This document shows positions 41,523 through 50,943 of a stretch of 64,000 bases of DNA, piece by piece. The translations under genes and the position numbers were made by a program. Under the pieces are notes generated by a model that made no database searches, was not told where the DNA came from, and saw nothing but the letters and a program-made list of their open reading frames with translations. How positions within the stretch are numbered: the first letter of the stretch is position 1; every line of letters starts with the position of its first letter. The DNA comes from Streptomyces davaonensis JCM 4913 (lineage in GTDB: Bacteria > Actinomycetota > Actinomycetes > Streptomycetales > Streptomycetaceae): NCBI RefSeq assembly GCF_000349325.1, contig NC_020504.1, forward strand, positions 1,522,053 to 1,586,052, in the 5' to 3' direction.

Positions 41523-42840
41523 GGTGTCCCACCCGTCGTATCAGGCGCATGGTGAGCTTCCGAGGCCGGTAGAACGCGGCCAGCGGCACCGGTCGGGTGT
41601 CCGCGCCCGGCTCGCACTGTACGTCCCAGCCGCCGAGGATCGCCGCCAGCGCCAGGACGCATTCGCCGACGCCGTAGTCGTCGCCCACGCATTTGCGCGG
41701 TCCCGTGCCGAAGCCCGCGAAGGCTCCGCGGGGCAGGCCGGAGATGCGTTCCGGGAGCCAGCGCTCGGGGGCGAACGCGGCGGCGTCCTCGAAGAGTTCC
41801 GTGTTGCGGTGCACCGGCACCGGCGTGATCACGACGGTGCTGCCCTCCTTCAGCAGCGTGCCCGCGAGTTCCACGTCGCGGGTCGTCACCCGGGTGAACA
41901 GCCAGCCGGCCGGATAGAGCCGCACGGTCTCGTTGACCACGCGGTGGAGGCCGGGCAGCTGTGGGATGTCCGCCCAGCGGGCCGGGCGGCCCGCCAGCAC
42001 GGTGTCGATCTCGTTCTGAAGGGCCCGCGCCGCCTCCGGGTGCTCGGACAGCAGATACAGGGCCCAGGTCAGGGTGGAGGCGACGGTCTCGCTGCCGGCG
42101 GCGAGCACCGTGACGACCTGGTCGTGGATCTCCTGGTCGTCGGGTTCGGAGGCCATCAGGGCCGCCAGTACGTTCCCTTCGTCACCCTCGGTGGCGCGCG
42201 AGTCCGCGACGACCCGGTGCACGGTGTCCCGGAGATGCCCGAGGGCCCGCCGGTGCCGTCGGTTGGCCGGCAGCGGCAGTTCGAGGACCGCGCGGGGCAG
42301 GAACATCTGCCGGAAGAACCCGCTGAACGCGATGTCGAAGGAGTGCCGGATGCCCTCCACGACCTCCTCGTCCACCTTCGCCGCGAACAGCGTCCGGGTC
42401 ACCGTGCGCAGCGAGAGGCCGTACAGCACGCTGTAGGCGTCGATCACCTGCTCGTCGCCCCAGTGCTCGGTGAGAGCGGCGATCTCCTCCTCCACCACGG
42501 GCCCGTAGCGCTCCAACTGCTGGTGATGGAAGGCGGGTTGCATCATCCGCCGCTGACGGCGGTGGTCCTTGTGGGCGCAGGTCGCCACACCGTTGCCCGC
42601 CATCGCGCGGGCCCGGTCGTAGTACTTGCCGCCCTTGTCGAAGGTGCGGTCGTCGATCAGTGTCTGCCGCAGCAGCTCCGGGTGGCAGGGCACGTACCCC
42701 GGGGTGACGCCGAGCCGGATCTCGACGAGATCACCGTAGTCCGGCAGGGAGGTCAGGAAGTCGACGGGGCTTCGCATCAGGGGCCAGATGTGTCCCAGGC
42801 CGGGAATCGCTCCGGGTGCTGTGCCTGTGGTGAAGGACAT
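41515..42840 (-). CDS. Cytochrome P450, terpene-associated (CYP170-like)
   Basis: A 441-residue P450. The heme ligand is Cys384 in FAGFGTGPRKCVGD, the K-helix is E304-TV-R307, and the I-helix is A248-G-S-E-T252, with Glu in place of the usual Asp. The pattern LPLPANRRHRRAL and EIHDQVVTVLAAGSET resembles CYP170 and related terpene P450s of Streptomyces. It is the first gene of the three-gene operon, so it should oxidise the cyclised terpene. The 131 bases upstream (42841-42971) presumably hold the operon promoter; I see no clear operator. Confidence 0.88.
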   Translation of the reverse strand: MSFTTGTAPGAIPGLGHIWPLMRSPVDFLTSLPDYGDLVEIRLGVTPGYVPCHPELLRQTLIDDRTFDKGGKYYDRARAMAGNGVATCAHKDHRRQRRMMQPAFHHQQLERYGPVVEEEIAALTEHWGDEQVIDAYSVLYGLSLRTVTRTLFAAKVDEEVVEGIRHSFDIAFSGFFRQMFLPRAVLELPLPANRRHRRALGHLRDTVHRVVADSRATEGDEGNVLAALMASEPDDQEIHDQVVTVLAAGSETVASTLTWALYLLSEHPEAARALQNEIDTVLAGRPARWADIPQLPGLHRVVNETVRLYPAGWLFTRVTTRDVELAGTLLKEGSTVVITPVPVHRNTELFEDAAAFAPERWLPERISGLPRGAFAGFGTGPRKCVGDDYGVGECVLALAAILGGWDVQCEPGADTRPVPLAAFYRPRKLTMRLIRRVGHHG

Positions 42841-42971
42841 AGTTCACTCAAGCCCGGCCGTGGGGCCCGAGTCACCACCGGCGTGAGGGCGTGCGGAGTG
42901 ACCCGGTGCACGCGGCGCCGAGCGACGCGCCGCGCCCTTCGCGCCGTACGACACGGAAGGGACAGCGGAGT

Positions 42972-43805
42972 TCACACGCCGTAGACGCGGGACGCGGTGC
43001 GTGAGAAGACGGCCTCCTTCTCCGTCTCGTCGAGCCGGGCCGTCAACTCGCGCGATATCTCCATGACTTGGCGATAAGGGGCGACCTGGGTGCACACCGG
43101 CCAGTCCGAGCCGTGCATCAGCCGGTCCGGGCCGAAGGCGTCGAGGGCCGTGTCGGCGTACGGGCGCAGTCCCGCGACGCTCCAGGAGGCGGGGTCGGCC
43201 TCGGTGAGCAGGCCGGAGAGCTTGGCGACGGTGTTGGGCAGCGCGGCCAGGGCGCGCAGGTCGCTCACCCAGGGGTCGAGGGCGCCGGAGGCGACCGGGG
43301 GTTTGCCCAAGTGGTCCAGGACGAAGGTGAGTCCGGGCAGGGCGGCGGCGGCCTTGGCGCAGGCGGGGAGCTGGTCGGGCAGGACCACCAGGTCGTACAC
43401 CAGTCCCGCGTCGGCCACGGCCGCCAGTCCTCGCTGGACGTCCGGCCGCAGCAGCCATTGCGGGTCCGGCTCGCCCTGGACCTGGTGGCGGATGCCCTTC
43501 AGGCGGTGCCCGCCGGGGAGTTCGCGCAGCCGGGCGAGTTCCTCGGCCACGCCCGGTGCGGTCAGGTCGGTCCAGCCGACCACCCCGGCGATGAGATCGT
43601 GGGCGGCGGCCAGGGCCAGGAACTCCGGCGTCTCCTCGGGCACGGTGACGGTCTGGACGAGGATCGCCCGGTCGACGCCGGACGCGCGGGCCGCCTGCTC
43701 CAGGTCGGCGACCGTGAAGTCCCGGCGGATCGGGCTGCCTTGGGCGATCCAGTCCTGGTCCCGCACGGACAGGTCCCACACGTGCACATGTGCGTCCACC
43801 GTCAT
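42972..43805 (-). CDS. Amidohydrolase-type L-fuconolactonase
   Basis: A 277-residue TIM-barrel amidohydrolase of the lactonase branch. The metal motif HxH is in VDAHVHVWDL, with DHLGKPP and HGSDWPV (metal Asp) further on. Members next to sugar dehydrogenases open L-fucono- or L-rhamnono-lactones to the acid. Here it follows a fucose mutarotase gene by overlap and shares the operon with a fuconate dehydratase, so L-fucono-1,5-lactone is the best guess. It is the last gene of the eight-gene operon. Confidence 0.83.
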   Translation of the reverse strand: MTVDAHVHVWDLSVRDQDWIAQGSPIRRDFTVADLEQAARASGVDRAILVQTVTVPEETPEFLALAAAHDLIAGVVGWTDLTAPGVAEELARLRELPGGHRLKGIRHQVQGEPDPQWLLRPDVQRGLAAVADAGLVYDLVVLPDQLPACAKAAAALPGLTFVLDHLGKPPVASGALDPWVSDLRALAALPNTVAKLSGLLTEADPASWSVAGLRPYADTALDAFGPDRLMHGSDWPVCTQVAPYRQVMEISRELTARLDETEKEAVFSRTASRVYGV

Positions 43806-44116
43806 GGCAGCTCCCAGACGAGGGGCAGCCCGGCGTCCGCACCGGCGCCGGAGTAGTCGTGTACGACGTCCAGCGACTCGGCCATGCGTGCCTGCCAGGC
43901 CACGTTGACGGGGAGTTGCTCCAGTTCGGCGAGGAGACGGGCGTAGTCCTCGCACTCCAGGACGTGGAACAGGTCGGTGCCGCTGCGCCAGATCGTCCAG
44001 GAACTGGCGCCTGCGGCTCGGATGGCGGCCGTCAGCTCGGCCGGGACCTCACGATGGGCCGCCTCGTACTCGGCGACGCGGTCGGCGCGGACCTTGGTGT
44101 GCAGGGCGACTCTCAT
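43802..44116 (-). CDS. L-fucose/L-rhamnose mutarotase
   Basis: A 104-residue dimeric alpha-beta barrel protein of the RhaM family. It begins MRVALHTKVRADRVAEYEAAHREVPAELTAAI, with the catalytic-type His in LHTKV and the conserved SSWTIWRSGTDLFHVLEC. It interconverts alpha and beta forms of L-fucose or L-rhamnose so that the dehydrogenase always has its preferred anomer. Both ends overlap neighbours by four bases. The context (fuconate dehydratase) favours L-fucose. Confidence 0.86.
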   Translation of the reverse strand: MRVALHTKVRADRVAEYEAAHREVPAELTAAIRAAGASSWTIWRSGTDLFHVLECEDYARLLAELEQLPVNVAWQARMAESLDVVHDYSGAGADAGLPLVWELP

Positions 44117-45039
44117 GACGGCTCCTCGGGAAGATCGCGCAGTTCCTGCCAGAAGGACTCGGGTACCGGTGTCGCGAACTGCTCGGCACAGTCGTGCACT
44201 TCCTCGGCGGAACGCGCGCCCACCAGGACACTGGTGACCGCCGGATGGGCCGCGCAGAAGGCCAGGGCGGCGGCGCGCAGGGGGATGCCGTGACGTTCGG
44301 CGGTCTCCTTCAGACGCAGGGCGCGCTCGATCAACACGTCGGATGCCTGGGTGTAGTTGTACGTCGCTCCGGGTGTCGGATCCGCCAGGAGCCCGGAGTT
44401 GAAGGGCCCGCCGATCACCACGTCCACGCCCCGTTCCTGGGCGGTGGGCAGCAGTTCACTCAGCGCGCTGCGGTCGAGCAGGGTGTAACGGCCCGCGCAG
44501 AGCACCACGTCGACGTCGGTGTCGCGGACGAAGCGAGTCAGCATCTCCGCCTGGTTCATCCCGGCGCCTATCGCGCCGACCACGCCCTCGGAGCGCAGTC
44601 GCTCCAGCGCCGGATAGCCCTCGCGGAAGGCCTCCTCGGCGTGGTCGTCCGGGTCGTGGAGGTAGACGATGTCCACCCGGTCGAGGCCGAGTCGTTCCAG
44701 ACTGGCGTCCAGGGTGCGCCGTATGCCGTCGGCGGTGAAGTCCCAGACGCGGTGGTGGGTGGCGGGTACGGCGAAGCCGTGCGCCAGGTCGTCGCCGCCG
44801 CGGTCGGACGGCTCCAGGCGGCGGCCCACCTTCGTCGAGATCCGGTACTCCTCGCGGGGCCGTTCGCGCAGGGCCGCGCCCAGGCGGCGCTCGGAGAGGC
44901 CGAGGCCGTAGTGCGGGGCGGTGTCGAAGTAGCGGATGCCGCGCTCCCAGGCGGCGTCGACCGCCGCGTGCGCCTGCTCCTCGGTGACCTCGGTGTAGAG
45001 GTTGCCGAGGGCGGCGGCGCCGAGGCCGAGCCCGTTCAC
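44113..45039 (-). CDS. Aldo/keto reductase (L-fucose/aldose dehydrogenase)
   Basis: A 308-residue AKR. The catalytic tetrad is visible: Asp and Tyr in YFDTAPHYG, Lys in ISTKVGR, and His in VYLHDPD. The N-terminus (LGLGAAALGNLYTEVTEEQAHAAVDAAWERGIRYFDTAP) matches D-threo-aldose/L-fucose 1-dehydrogenases. In this operon it should oxidise L-fucose to the lactone with NAD(P)+. GTG 45039 was chosen because it overlaps the SDR stop (GTGA). Confidence 0.86.
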   Translation of the reverse strand: MNGLGLGAAALGNLYTEVTEEQAHAAVDAAWERGIRYFDTAPHYGLGLSERRLGAALRERPREEYRISTKVGRRLEPSDRGGDDLAHGFAVPATHHRVWDFTADGIRRTLDASLERLGLDRVDIVYLHDPDDHAEEAFREGYPALERLRSEGVVGAIGAGMNQAEMLTRFVRDTDVDVVLCAGRYTLLDRSALSELLPTAQERGVDVVIGGPFNSGLLADPTPGATYNYTQASDVLIERALRLKETAERHGIPLRAAALAFCAAHPAVTSVLVGARSAEEVHDCAEQFATPVPESFWQELRDLPEEPS

Positions 45040-45791
45040 TGGTTCACCGGCCGGAGGCGCAGGCCCTGCACGCCGCCGTCGACCGCGAGGGCGGTGCCGG
45101 TGGTGGCACCGGACAATGGGCTCGCCAAGTACGCGATGGCGCCCGCGACTTCGGCGGCTGAGACCAGTCGGCCGGTGGGCTGGCGGGCCTCCAGGGCGGC
45201 GCGTTCGGCGGCCGGGTCGGGGGCCTTGGAGAGCAGGCGGCCGATCCACGGGGTGTCCGCCGTACCGGGGTTGACGCAGTTCACGCGGATGCTCTCGCGG
45301 ACGTGGTCGGCGGCCATGGCGAGGGTGAGCGAGTACACGGCGCCCTTGGTCGCGCTGTACAGGGCGCGCTGCGGCAGCCCGGCGGTGGCGGCGATGGAGC
45401 AGGTGTTGACGATCGCCGCGTGCCGCGACCGGCGCAGGTGGTGGAGGGCGGCGCGGGTCGTGCGGACCATGCCGACGACGTTGACGTCGAGGACGCGGTG
45501 CCATTCGGCGTCGTCGTTGTCCTCGACGGTGCCCAGGGCGCCGATGCCCGCGTTGTTGATCAGCACGTCAAGGCCGTCGAGGTCGGCGACGGCGGCGGCG
45601 ACGGCCTCCCGGACGGAGGTGTCGTCGCTGACGTCGGCCCGGTACGCGAGGAGCGGCTTGTCGACGGAGGCGGGGTCGAGGTCGAGGACGGCGACCTGGG
45701 CGCCGCGCGCGGCGAGGAGTTCTGCCGTGGCCCGGCCGATGCCGGAGGCGCCTCCTGTCACCAGGGCTTTGAGTCCCTCGAAGTCGCTCAT
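45036..45791 (-). CDS. SDR dehydrogenase (2-keto-3-deoxy-L-fuconate type)
   Basis: A 251-residue short-chain dehydrogenase. It has the cofactor motif [16 protein letters not shown] at the end of the second strand (which favours NAD), NNAG, catalytic Ser in [10 protein letters not shown], and YSATK. It begins within the last bases of the fuconate dehydratase gene. In the oxidative L-fucose route this step converts 2-keto-3-deoxy-L-fuconate to the 2,4-diketo acid. The assignment rests on the operon, not on substrate-specific residues. Confidence 0.84.
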   Translation of the reverse strand: MSDFEGLKALVTGGASGIGRATAELLAARGAQVAVLDLDPASVDKPLLAYRADVSDDTSVREAVAAAVADLDGLDVLINNAGIGALGTVEDNDDAEWHRVLDVNVVGMVRTTRAALHHLRRSRHAAIVNTCSIAATAGLPQRALYSATKGAVYSLTLAMAADHVRESIRVNCVNPGTADTPWIGRLLSKAPDPAAERAALEARQPTGRLVSAAEVAGAIAYLASPLSGATTGTALAVDGGVQGLRLRPVNQ

Positions 45792-47137
45792 GCCGCGTGC
45801 CCCTTCTTCTCGTCCGGGTCGGCCAGGTCGGCGGCCCAGAAGGCGCCGTCCGGGAAGGTGTACCGCGCGATCGACTCGGGGCGCATGGCCGCCGAGAATC
45901 CCGGCGCGGTGGGTGCCGTGTAGTGACCCTCGCGGATCACCACCGGGTCGAGGAAGTGGTCGTGCAGATGATCGACGTACTCGATGACCCGGTTCTCGGT
46001 GGTGCCGGTGACCGCGACGTAGTCGAACATCGACAGGTGCTGAACGAGTTCACACAGGCCGACCCCGCCGGCGTGCGGGCAGACCGGGACGCCGAACTTG
46101 GCCGCGAGCAGCAGGATGGCGAGGTTCTCGTTGACGCCGCCGACGCGGGCCGCGTCGATCTGGACGATGTCGAGGGCGCACGCCTGGAGCAGTTGCTTGA
46201 ACACGACCCGGTTGTGGACGTGTTCACCGGTGGCGACCTTGACGGGGGCGACGGCCTTGCGGACGGCCGCGTGGCCGAGGACGTCGTCGGGGCTGGTGGG
46301 CTCCTCGATCCAGTACGGGTCGAACTCGGCGAGCGCGTTGGTCCAGCGGATCGCCTCGGGGACGTCCCAGCGCTGGTTGGCGTCGATGGCGAGGCGGACG
46401 TCCGGGCCGACGACCGAGCGGGCGACCCGGCAGCGCCGGATGTCGTCGTCGAGGTCGGCGCCGACCTTGAGCTTGATCTGCCGGAAGCCGTCCGCGACGG
46501 CCTGGGCGGCGAGCCGGGTGAGCTTGTCGTCGTCATAGCCGAGCCAGCCGGCGGAGGTGGTGTAGGCGGGGTAGCCCTTGGCTCGCAGGGCTGTGGAGCG
46601 TTCGGCGGCGCCCTCGCGTCCCCGGTGAAGGATCTCCAAGGCCTCCTCGGGCGTCAGCGCGTCGGTCAGATACCGGAAGTCGATCTGGCTGACGATCCAC
46701 TCCGGTTCGGCGTCGGCGAGGAGTTGCCAGAGCGGCTTCCCGGCGCGCTTGGCGGCCAGGTCCCAGACGGCGTTGACGACCGCGCCGATCGCCATGTGCA
46801 TCACGCCCTTCTCGGGGCCCAGCCAACGCAGTTGGCTGTCGCCGATCAGGGCGCGGTTCAACGTCCCCGGATCGGCGCACAGTTCATCGACGTCCCGTCC
46901 GACGACATGCCCGCGCAGTGCTGCGATCGCGGCGACCTGGACCTCGTTGCCCCGTCCGATGGTGAAGGTGAAGCCGTGCCCCTCGGGTCCGTCGGGCGCG
47001 TCGGTGCGCAGCACCACATAGGCGGCCGAGTAGTCGGGGTCCGGGTTCATCGCGTCGGAGCCGTCGAGCTCGCGCGAGGTGGGGAAGCGGATGTCGTAGG
47101 TGTCTACCGCCGTGATGCGGGCAGGGGTTGGGGACAC
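45788..47137 (-). CDS. L-fuconate dehydratase (enolase superfamily)
   Basis: A 449-residue enzyme. The N-terminal stretch [20 protein letters not shown] and [13 protein letters not shown] is highly characteristic of L-fuconate dehydratase (EC 4.2.1.68). Catalytic elements are IKLKVG (KxK), DANQRWD and EEPTSPDD (metal ligands), TGEHVHNR, and [10 protein letters not shown] (general-acid His). The start is GTG 47137. It removes water from L-fuconate to give 2-keto-3-deoxy-L-fuconate. It is the key marker that defines the operon as L-fucose catabolic. Confidence 0.92.
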   Translation of the reverse strand: MSPTPARITAVDTYDIRFPTSRELDGSDAMNPDPDYSAAYVVLRTDAPDGPEGHGFTFTIGRGNEVQVAAIAALRGHVVGRDVDELCADPGTLNRALIGDSQLRWLGPEKGVMHMAIGAVVNAVWDLAAKRAGKPLWQLLADAEPEWIVSQIDFRYLTDALTPEEALEILHRGREGAAERSTALRAKGYPAYTTSAGWLGYDDDKLTRLAAQAVADGFRQIKLKVGADLDDDIRRCRVARSVVGPDVRLAIDANQRWDVPEAIRWTNALAEFDPYWIEEPTSPDDVLGHAAVRKAVAPVKVATGEHVHNRVVFKQLLQACALDIVQIDAARVGGVNENLAILLLAAKFGVPVCPHAGGVGLCELVQHLSMFDYVAVTGTTENRVIEYVDHLHDHFLDPVVIREGHYTAPTAPGFSAAMRPESIARYTFPDGAFWAADLADPDEKKGHAA

Positions 47138-47165
47138 GGAGTGCCTTTCGCTCGGGAGCAGGGGG

Positions 47166-48206
47166 TCAGTCCTGGGCGCGGCCCGTGGTCAGCCGGGCGA
47201 TCATGAGGGCGAGCAGGATGATTCCGCCGTAGATGGCCTGGATCCAGTACGGCTGCACCTGGGCGAGGGTGAGCATGTTGTCGACGGTGCCGAGCAGCAG
47301 TACGCCGGTCAGGGCGCCGAACATGGTGCCCTTGCCGCCGTCGAGGCTGATCCCGCCGATCACCGCGGCCGCGAACACCGTGAAGATCATGTTCTGGCCC
47401 TGGTTGGCGTTGATGGCGCCGACGTAGCCGGTCTTCATGATGCCGCCGACCGCCGCCAGCAGTCCGGCGGTGACGAACACGCCGAGCATCACGCGGTCCA
47501 CGCGGATACCGGCCGCGCGGGCGGCGTCGGGGTTGCCGCCGATGGCGTAGAGGGAGCGGCCGAGGCGGTGGTAGCGGAGGAAGGCGCCGACCACGGCGAA
47601 GGAGAGCCCGGCCACCCATGCCGAGAGCGGGACGCGCAGGAAGGTGGTGGTGGCCAGGGAGAAGAAGGCGTCCGGCATGTCGAAGAGCGTCTTGCCCTTG
47701 GTCGCGCCGACCAGGACGCCGCGCAGGATGATCAGCATCGCGAGGGTGACGATGAAGGCGTTGAGCTTCAGCTTCACCACCAGCAGCCCGTTGAACAGGC
47801 CGATCGCGGCACCGACCAGCACGATCGCCACCATCGCCAGGCCCGTGGGCAGTTCGGTGCCGAAGCCCGCCTGCGCCGCCGGGAGGACGAGCAGCGCGCC
47901 GATCGCGGGGGCGATGCCGACGACGGACTCCAGGGACAGGTCGAACTTGCCGGTGATCAGGACCAGTGCCTCGGCGAGGACGACCATCGCCAGCGCGGCC
48001 GAGGAGCCGAGGATGGAGATGATGTTGTTCTCGGTGAGGAACGAGTCGTTGACGAAGGCGCCGATCACGACGACGGCCAACAGGGCTGGCAGCAGGGCGA
48101 GTTCACGGGCCCGGCGGAGCAGCACGGTGCGTGCGGAGCGGGTGTCGGGCTCCACGGTCGCCGGCTCTTTCATGTCTTTCATGGGCACGGCTTTCGTGTC
48201 AGCCAT
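47166..48206 (-). CDS. ABC sugar permease (RbsC type)
   Basis: A 346-residue permease of the CUT2/ribose family. The hydrophobic N-terminal half starts after a charged cytoplasmic lead, with [42 protein letters not shown] and [24 protein letters not shown]. Late signatures are [23 protein letters not shown] and [23 protein letters not shown] 48206 has GGAGGAG nine bases upstream and overlaps the ATPase stop by eight bases. With the ATPase and binding protein it should import L-fucose. Confidence 0.9.
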   Translation of the reverse strand: MADTKAVPMKDMKEPATVEPDTRSARTVLLRRARELALLPALLAVVVIGAFVNDSFLTENNIISILGSSAALAMVVLAEALVLITGKFDLSLESVVGIAPAIGALLVLPAAQAGFGTELPTGLAMVAIVLVGAAIGLFNGLLVVKLKLNAFIVTLAMLIILRGVLVGATKGKTLFDMPDAFFSLATTTFLRVPLSAWVAGLSFAVVGAFLRYHRLGRSLYAIGGNPDAARAAGIRVDRVMLGVFVTAGLLAAVGGIMKTGYVGAINANQGQNMIFTVFAAAVIGGISLDGGKGTMFGALTGVLLLGTVDNMLTLAQVQPYWIQAIYGGIILLALMIARLTTGRAQD

Positions 48207-49707
48207 GGTCCACTCCTCCGCCATGGTCCACTCCTTCGATGGAGGCGATCAGCTCGCGGTCCTGCCAGCCCGCCGGGTGCTCGGCGACCACCCGGCCGTG
48301 GAAGAGGACCAGGACCCGGTCGCAGCGGCGCAGATCGTCGAGTTCGTCGGAGACGACGAGTACGGCGGTCCCGTCGTCGCGGGCCGTGTCGACGCGGGCG
48401 AGCAGGGACTCCTTCGACTTCACGTCGACGCCCGCGGTGGGGTTGATCAGGACCAGCAGGCGCGGCTCGGAGGCGAGGGCGCGGGCCATCACGACCTTCT
48501 GCGCGTTGCCGCCGGACAGATCGGAGACGGGCTGGTCGGGGCCCTCGGCATGGATGTCGAGGCGGTCGATCAGCCCGGCGGCGAAGTCGCGTCTGCGGTC
48601 GGTGCGGACGAAGCCGAAGCGGCCGAGCCGGTCCAGGACGCTCAGGGTGGCGTTGTCGCCGATGGTCATGCCGAAGACCAGTCCCTGGGCGTGCCGGTCG
48701 CGCGGGACGAAACCGACCCCGGCCTCCAGGGCCGCCCGTACATCGCCGAACGGGAGCTGTTCACCGTCCAGTTGGACCGTCCCACTCGTGGGGCTGTGCA
48801 GTCCCACGAGCGACTCGGCCAGCTCGGTCTTGCCGCTGCCGCTGATCCCGGCGAGGCCGACGACCTCGCCGCGGCGGACGGTGAGGTCGATGTCCTGGTA
48901 GGCGTCGGAGGTGAGGCCGCGGACGTCGAGCAGGACCGAGGTGGAGACGTCGGACTCCCTTATGTGTACGGCCTGTTCGGCGACGGTCTCCCCGGCCATG
49001 GCCTCGACCAGGGCCGCGCGCGGCATCTCGGCGACGGGAGCGGTGACGATCCAGCGGGCGTCCCTGAGTACGGTGACGGTCTGGCACACCTCGTACACCT
49101 CCTGGAGGTGGTGCGAGATGAACAGGAAGGTGACACCGGACTGCTGGAGCGCCCGCATGCGGGTGAAGAGCCGCTCGATCTCGCGCTTGTCGAGCTGGGC
49201 GGTGGGCTCGTCGAGAATGATGAAGCGGGCTCCGAAGCTCAACGCGCGGGCGATCTCCACCATTTGACGGTCCTCGACCTTGAGGTCGCCGGTGCGCGCC
49301 TCGGGGTCGACATGCACGTCCCAGGTGTCCAGGAGCGAGGCGGCCTCGGCGCGCAGCCGGCGCCAGCTGATGAGGCCGTGGTGGAGGGGCTGCCGGTTGA
49401 TGAACAGGTTCTCGGCGACGGTCAGTTCGGGGACGACGGTGGGCTTCTGGTAGACGCAGGCCACCTTGCGGCGCCAGGCGTCACGGTCGGCGAGGGCGGG
49501 GGCGGGTTCGCCGTCGAAGCGGACCTCGCCCTGGTCGGCGGCCTGGAGTCCGGTGAGGACGGTGACCAGGGTGGACTTCCCGGCGCCGTTGCGGCCGACG
49601 AGGGCGTGGGACTCGCCGGGCAGGACGGTGAGGCGGCCGTCGGCGAGGGCGGTAGTGGGGCCGTAGCGTTTGACGATGCCCTGGGCCTCGACAAGTGGGG
49701 TGCTCAT
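48199..49707 (-). CDS. ABC sugar ATPase with two nucleotide-binding domains
   Basis: A 502-residue RbsA/MglA-type ATPase. The first domain has GRNGAGKST (Walker A) and FIILDEPTAQLDKRE (Walker B). The second has GISGSGKTELAESL, signature SDLSGGNAQKVVMARAL and LLVLINPTAGVD. In the second half the Walker-B Asp/Glu pair is altered (LINPT for DEPT), as is normal for this family. The C-terminus ends in a duplicated GVDHG, produced by an 18-base tandem repeat. It starts at ATG 49707, overlapping the binding-protein stop by four bases. Confidence 0.9.
   Translation of the reverse strand: MSTPLVEAQGIVKRYGPTTALADGRLTVLPGESHALVGRNGAGKSTLVTVLTGLQAADQGEVRFDGEPAPALADRDAWRRKVACVYQKPTVVPELTVAENLFINRQPLHHGLISWRRLRAEAASLLDTWDVHVDPEARTGDLKVEDRQMVEIARALSFGARFIILDEPTAQLDKREIERLFTRMRALQQSGVTFLFISHHLQEVYEVCQTVTVLRDARWIVTAPVAEMPRAALVEAMAGETVAEQAVHIRESDVSTSVLLDVRGLTSDAYQDIDLTVRRGEVVGLAGISGSGKTELAESLVGLHSPTSGTVQLDGEQLPFGDVRAALEAGVGFVPRDRHAQGLVFGMTIGDNATLSVLDRLGRFGFVRTDRRRDFAAGLIDRLDIHAEGPDQPVSDLSGGNAQKVVMARALASEPRLLVLINPTAGVDVKSKESLLARVDTARDDGTAVLVVSDELDDLRRCDRVLVLFHGRVVAEHPAGWQDRELIASIEGVDHGGGVDHG
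48202..48235. repeat. Tandem 18-bp repeat at the ATPase/permease junction
   Basis: A 16-base unit (GCCATGGTCCACTCCT) occurs at 48202-48217 and 48220-48235, a period of 18 bases. It duplicates both the last residues of the ATPase (GVDHG twice) and a potential ATG/ribosome-site unit for the permease, giving two in-frame start codons 18 bases apart. Confidence 0.65.
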
Positions 49708-50780
49708 CCGACCGTGTTGCCCCACAGCTCGGGGTCGTCGACGTTCTCCTTGGTGACCAGCGGCGCGGGCAGCTGGTCCTCCAGGTTGCCGCTCGGCAGT
49801 TCGACGATGGTGGAGTCGTGGTCGGTGGGGCCGGGCTTGAACGTCTTCCCCTGCATCGCGGCCTTGATGTAGTACATGCCGTACTTGGCGTACAGGTCGG
49901 CGGGCTGGGAGACGGTGGCGTCGATCTCGCCCTTGCGGATGGCGTCGTACTCCTGCGGGATGCCGTCGTTGGAGACGATGGCGATGTGGCCCGCCTGACC
50001 GGCCTTCTTCAGCATGCCCTTGGACTTGAGGGTCTGGAGGGTGGGCGCGAGATAGACGCCGCCGGCCTGCATGTAGATGCCCTTGACGTCGGGGTTGGCG
50101 TTCAGCAGGGTGTCGAGCTTCGCGGCGGCCGTGTCGGACTCCCACTTGGCGGGGATCTCCAGCACCTTCAGCTTGGGGAAGTTCTTCTTCACGCAGGCGC
50201 GGAACGCCTCGGAGCGGTCACGGCCGTTGACCGAGGCCAGATCGCCCATGATCTGCACGACCTTGCCGGACGGTATCTGCTCGCCGAGGTACTGGCAGGC
50301 CTTCTCCCCGTACGCCACATTGTCGGCCCGCACCACCATGGCGACCTTGCCCTGGTCGGGGGCGACGTCCACGGCGACGACCGGAACGCCCTTGCGTTCG
50401 GCCTGGTCCAGGCCCGCCTCGATGGCGGCGCTGTCCAGCGGGGCGACGACGAGGCCCTTCACGCCCTGGTTCAGGGTGTTGTTGATGTCGGTGATCTGCT
50501 GGGAGGGGTCACTGTTGGAGTTGACGGTCTTCATCGCGTCGACGTCCTCGGACTTCGCCATCTTCGGCACGTAGTCGTTGTACGACTGCCAGAAGGGCGA
50601 GGTGAGCAGCGGAAGGATCACGCCGACCTTGCCGGTCCCGTCCCCGCCACCGGCTCCGCCTCCACCGGCGGATCCGGCGCTGTCCTTGGTGCTGCCGCAG
50701 GCGGCCAGCGCGAGCGCGGTGCTCGTGGCCAGGCCGATCATCCGGATTCTGTTCCGCTTGCGCACTGTCCTGCCGGGCAT
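49704..50780 (-). CDS. Sugar-binding lipoprotein of CUT2 ABC transporter
   Basis: A 358-residue periplasmic-binding-protein-like lipoprotein of the ribose-binding family. The lipobox is STALALAACG. After a Gly-rich linker the fold begins at KVGVILPLLTSPFWQSYNDY, and GVKGLVVAPLDSAAIEAGLD and GIYMQAGGVYLAPTLQTL are typical. ATG 50780 follows GAGGAG. It is the first gene of the eight-gene operon and should capture L-fucose or a related deoxysugar. A GntR operator lies about 110 bases upstream. Confidence 0.88.
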   Translation of the reverse strand: MPGRTVRKRNRIRMIGLATSTALALAACGSTKDSAGSAGGGGAGGGDGTGKVGVILPLLTSPFWQSYNDYVPKMAKSEDVDAMKTVNSNSDPSQQITDINNTLNQGVKGLVVAPLDSAAIEAGLDQAERKGVPVVAVDVAPDQGKVAMVVRADNVAYGEKACQYLGEQIPSGKVVQIMGDLASVNGRDRSEAFRACVKKNFPKLKVLEIPAKWESDTAAAKLDTLLNANPDVKGIYMQAGGVYLAPTLQTLKSKGMLKKAGQAGHIAIVSNDGIPQEYDAIRKGEIDATVSQPADLYAKYGMYYIKAAMQGKTFKPGPTDHDSTIVELPSGNLEDQLPAPLVTKENVDDPELWGNTVG

Positions 50781-50885
50781 CGGGCGGCTCCTCGTTGAGG
50801 GTGTACGAGCAGATGACGGCATACTTATCAGACCACTCTCGCGACGGAACACCCTTCGACAGCGAATTTCCTGGAAATCTCCCCG

Positions 50886-50900
50886 AGTGGTCGGACCACT
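50886..50900. promoter_or_regulatory. FadR-type GntR operator
   Basis: AGTGGTC-G-GACCACT is a perfect 7-bp inverted repeat and contains TGGTCGGACCA, which fits the FadR-subfamily consensus TNGTNNNACNA. It lies 43 bases before the GntR start and in the divergent gap with the fucose operon. A half-site AGACCACT occurs at about 50831-50838. Confidence 0.75.
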
Positions 50901-50943
50901 TCGGTGGTTACACTTCGGCTCATCCGGCGAGTGGAGGAAGCGC

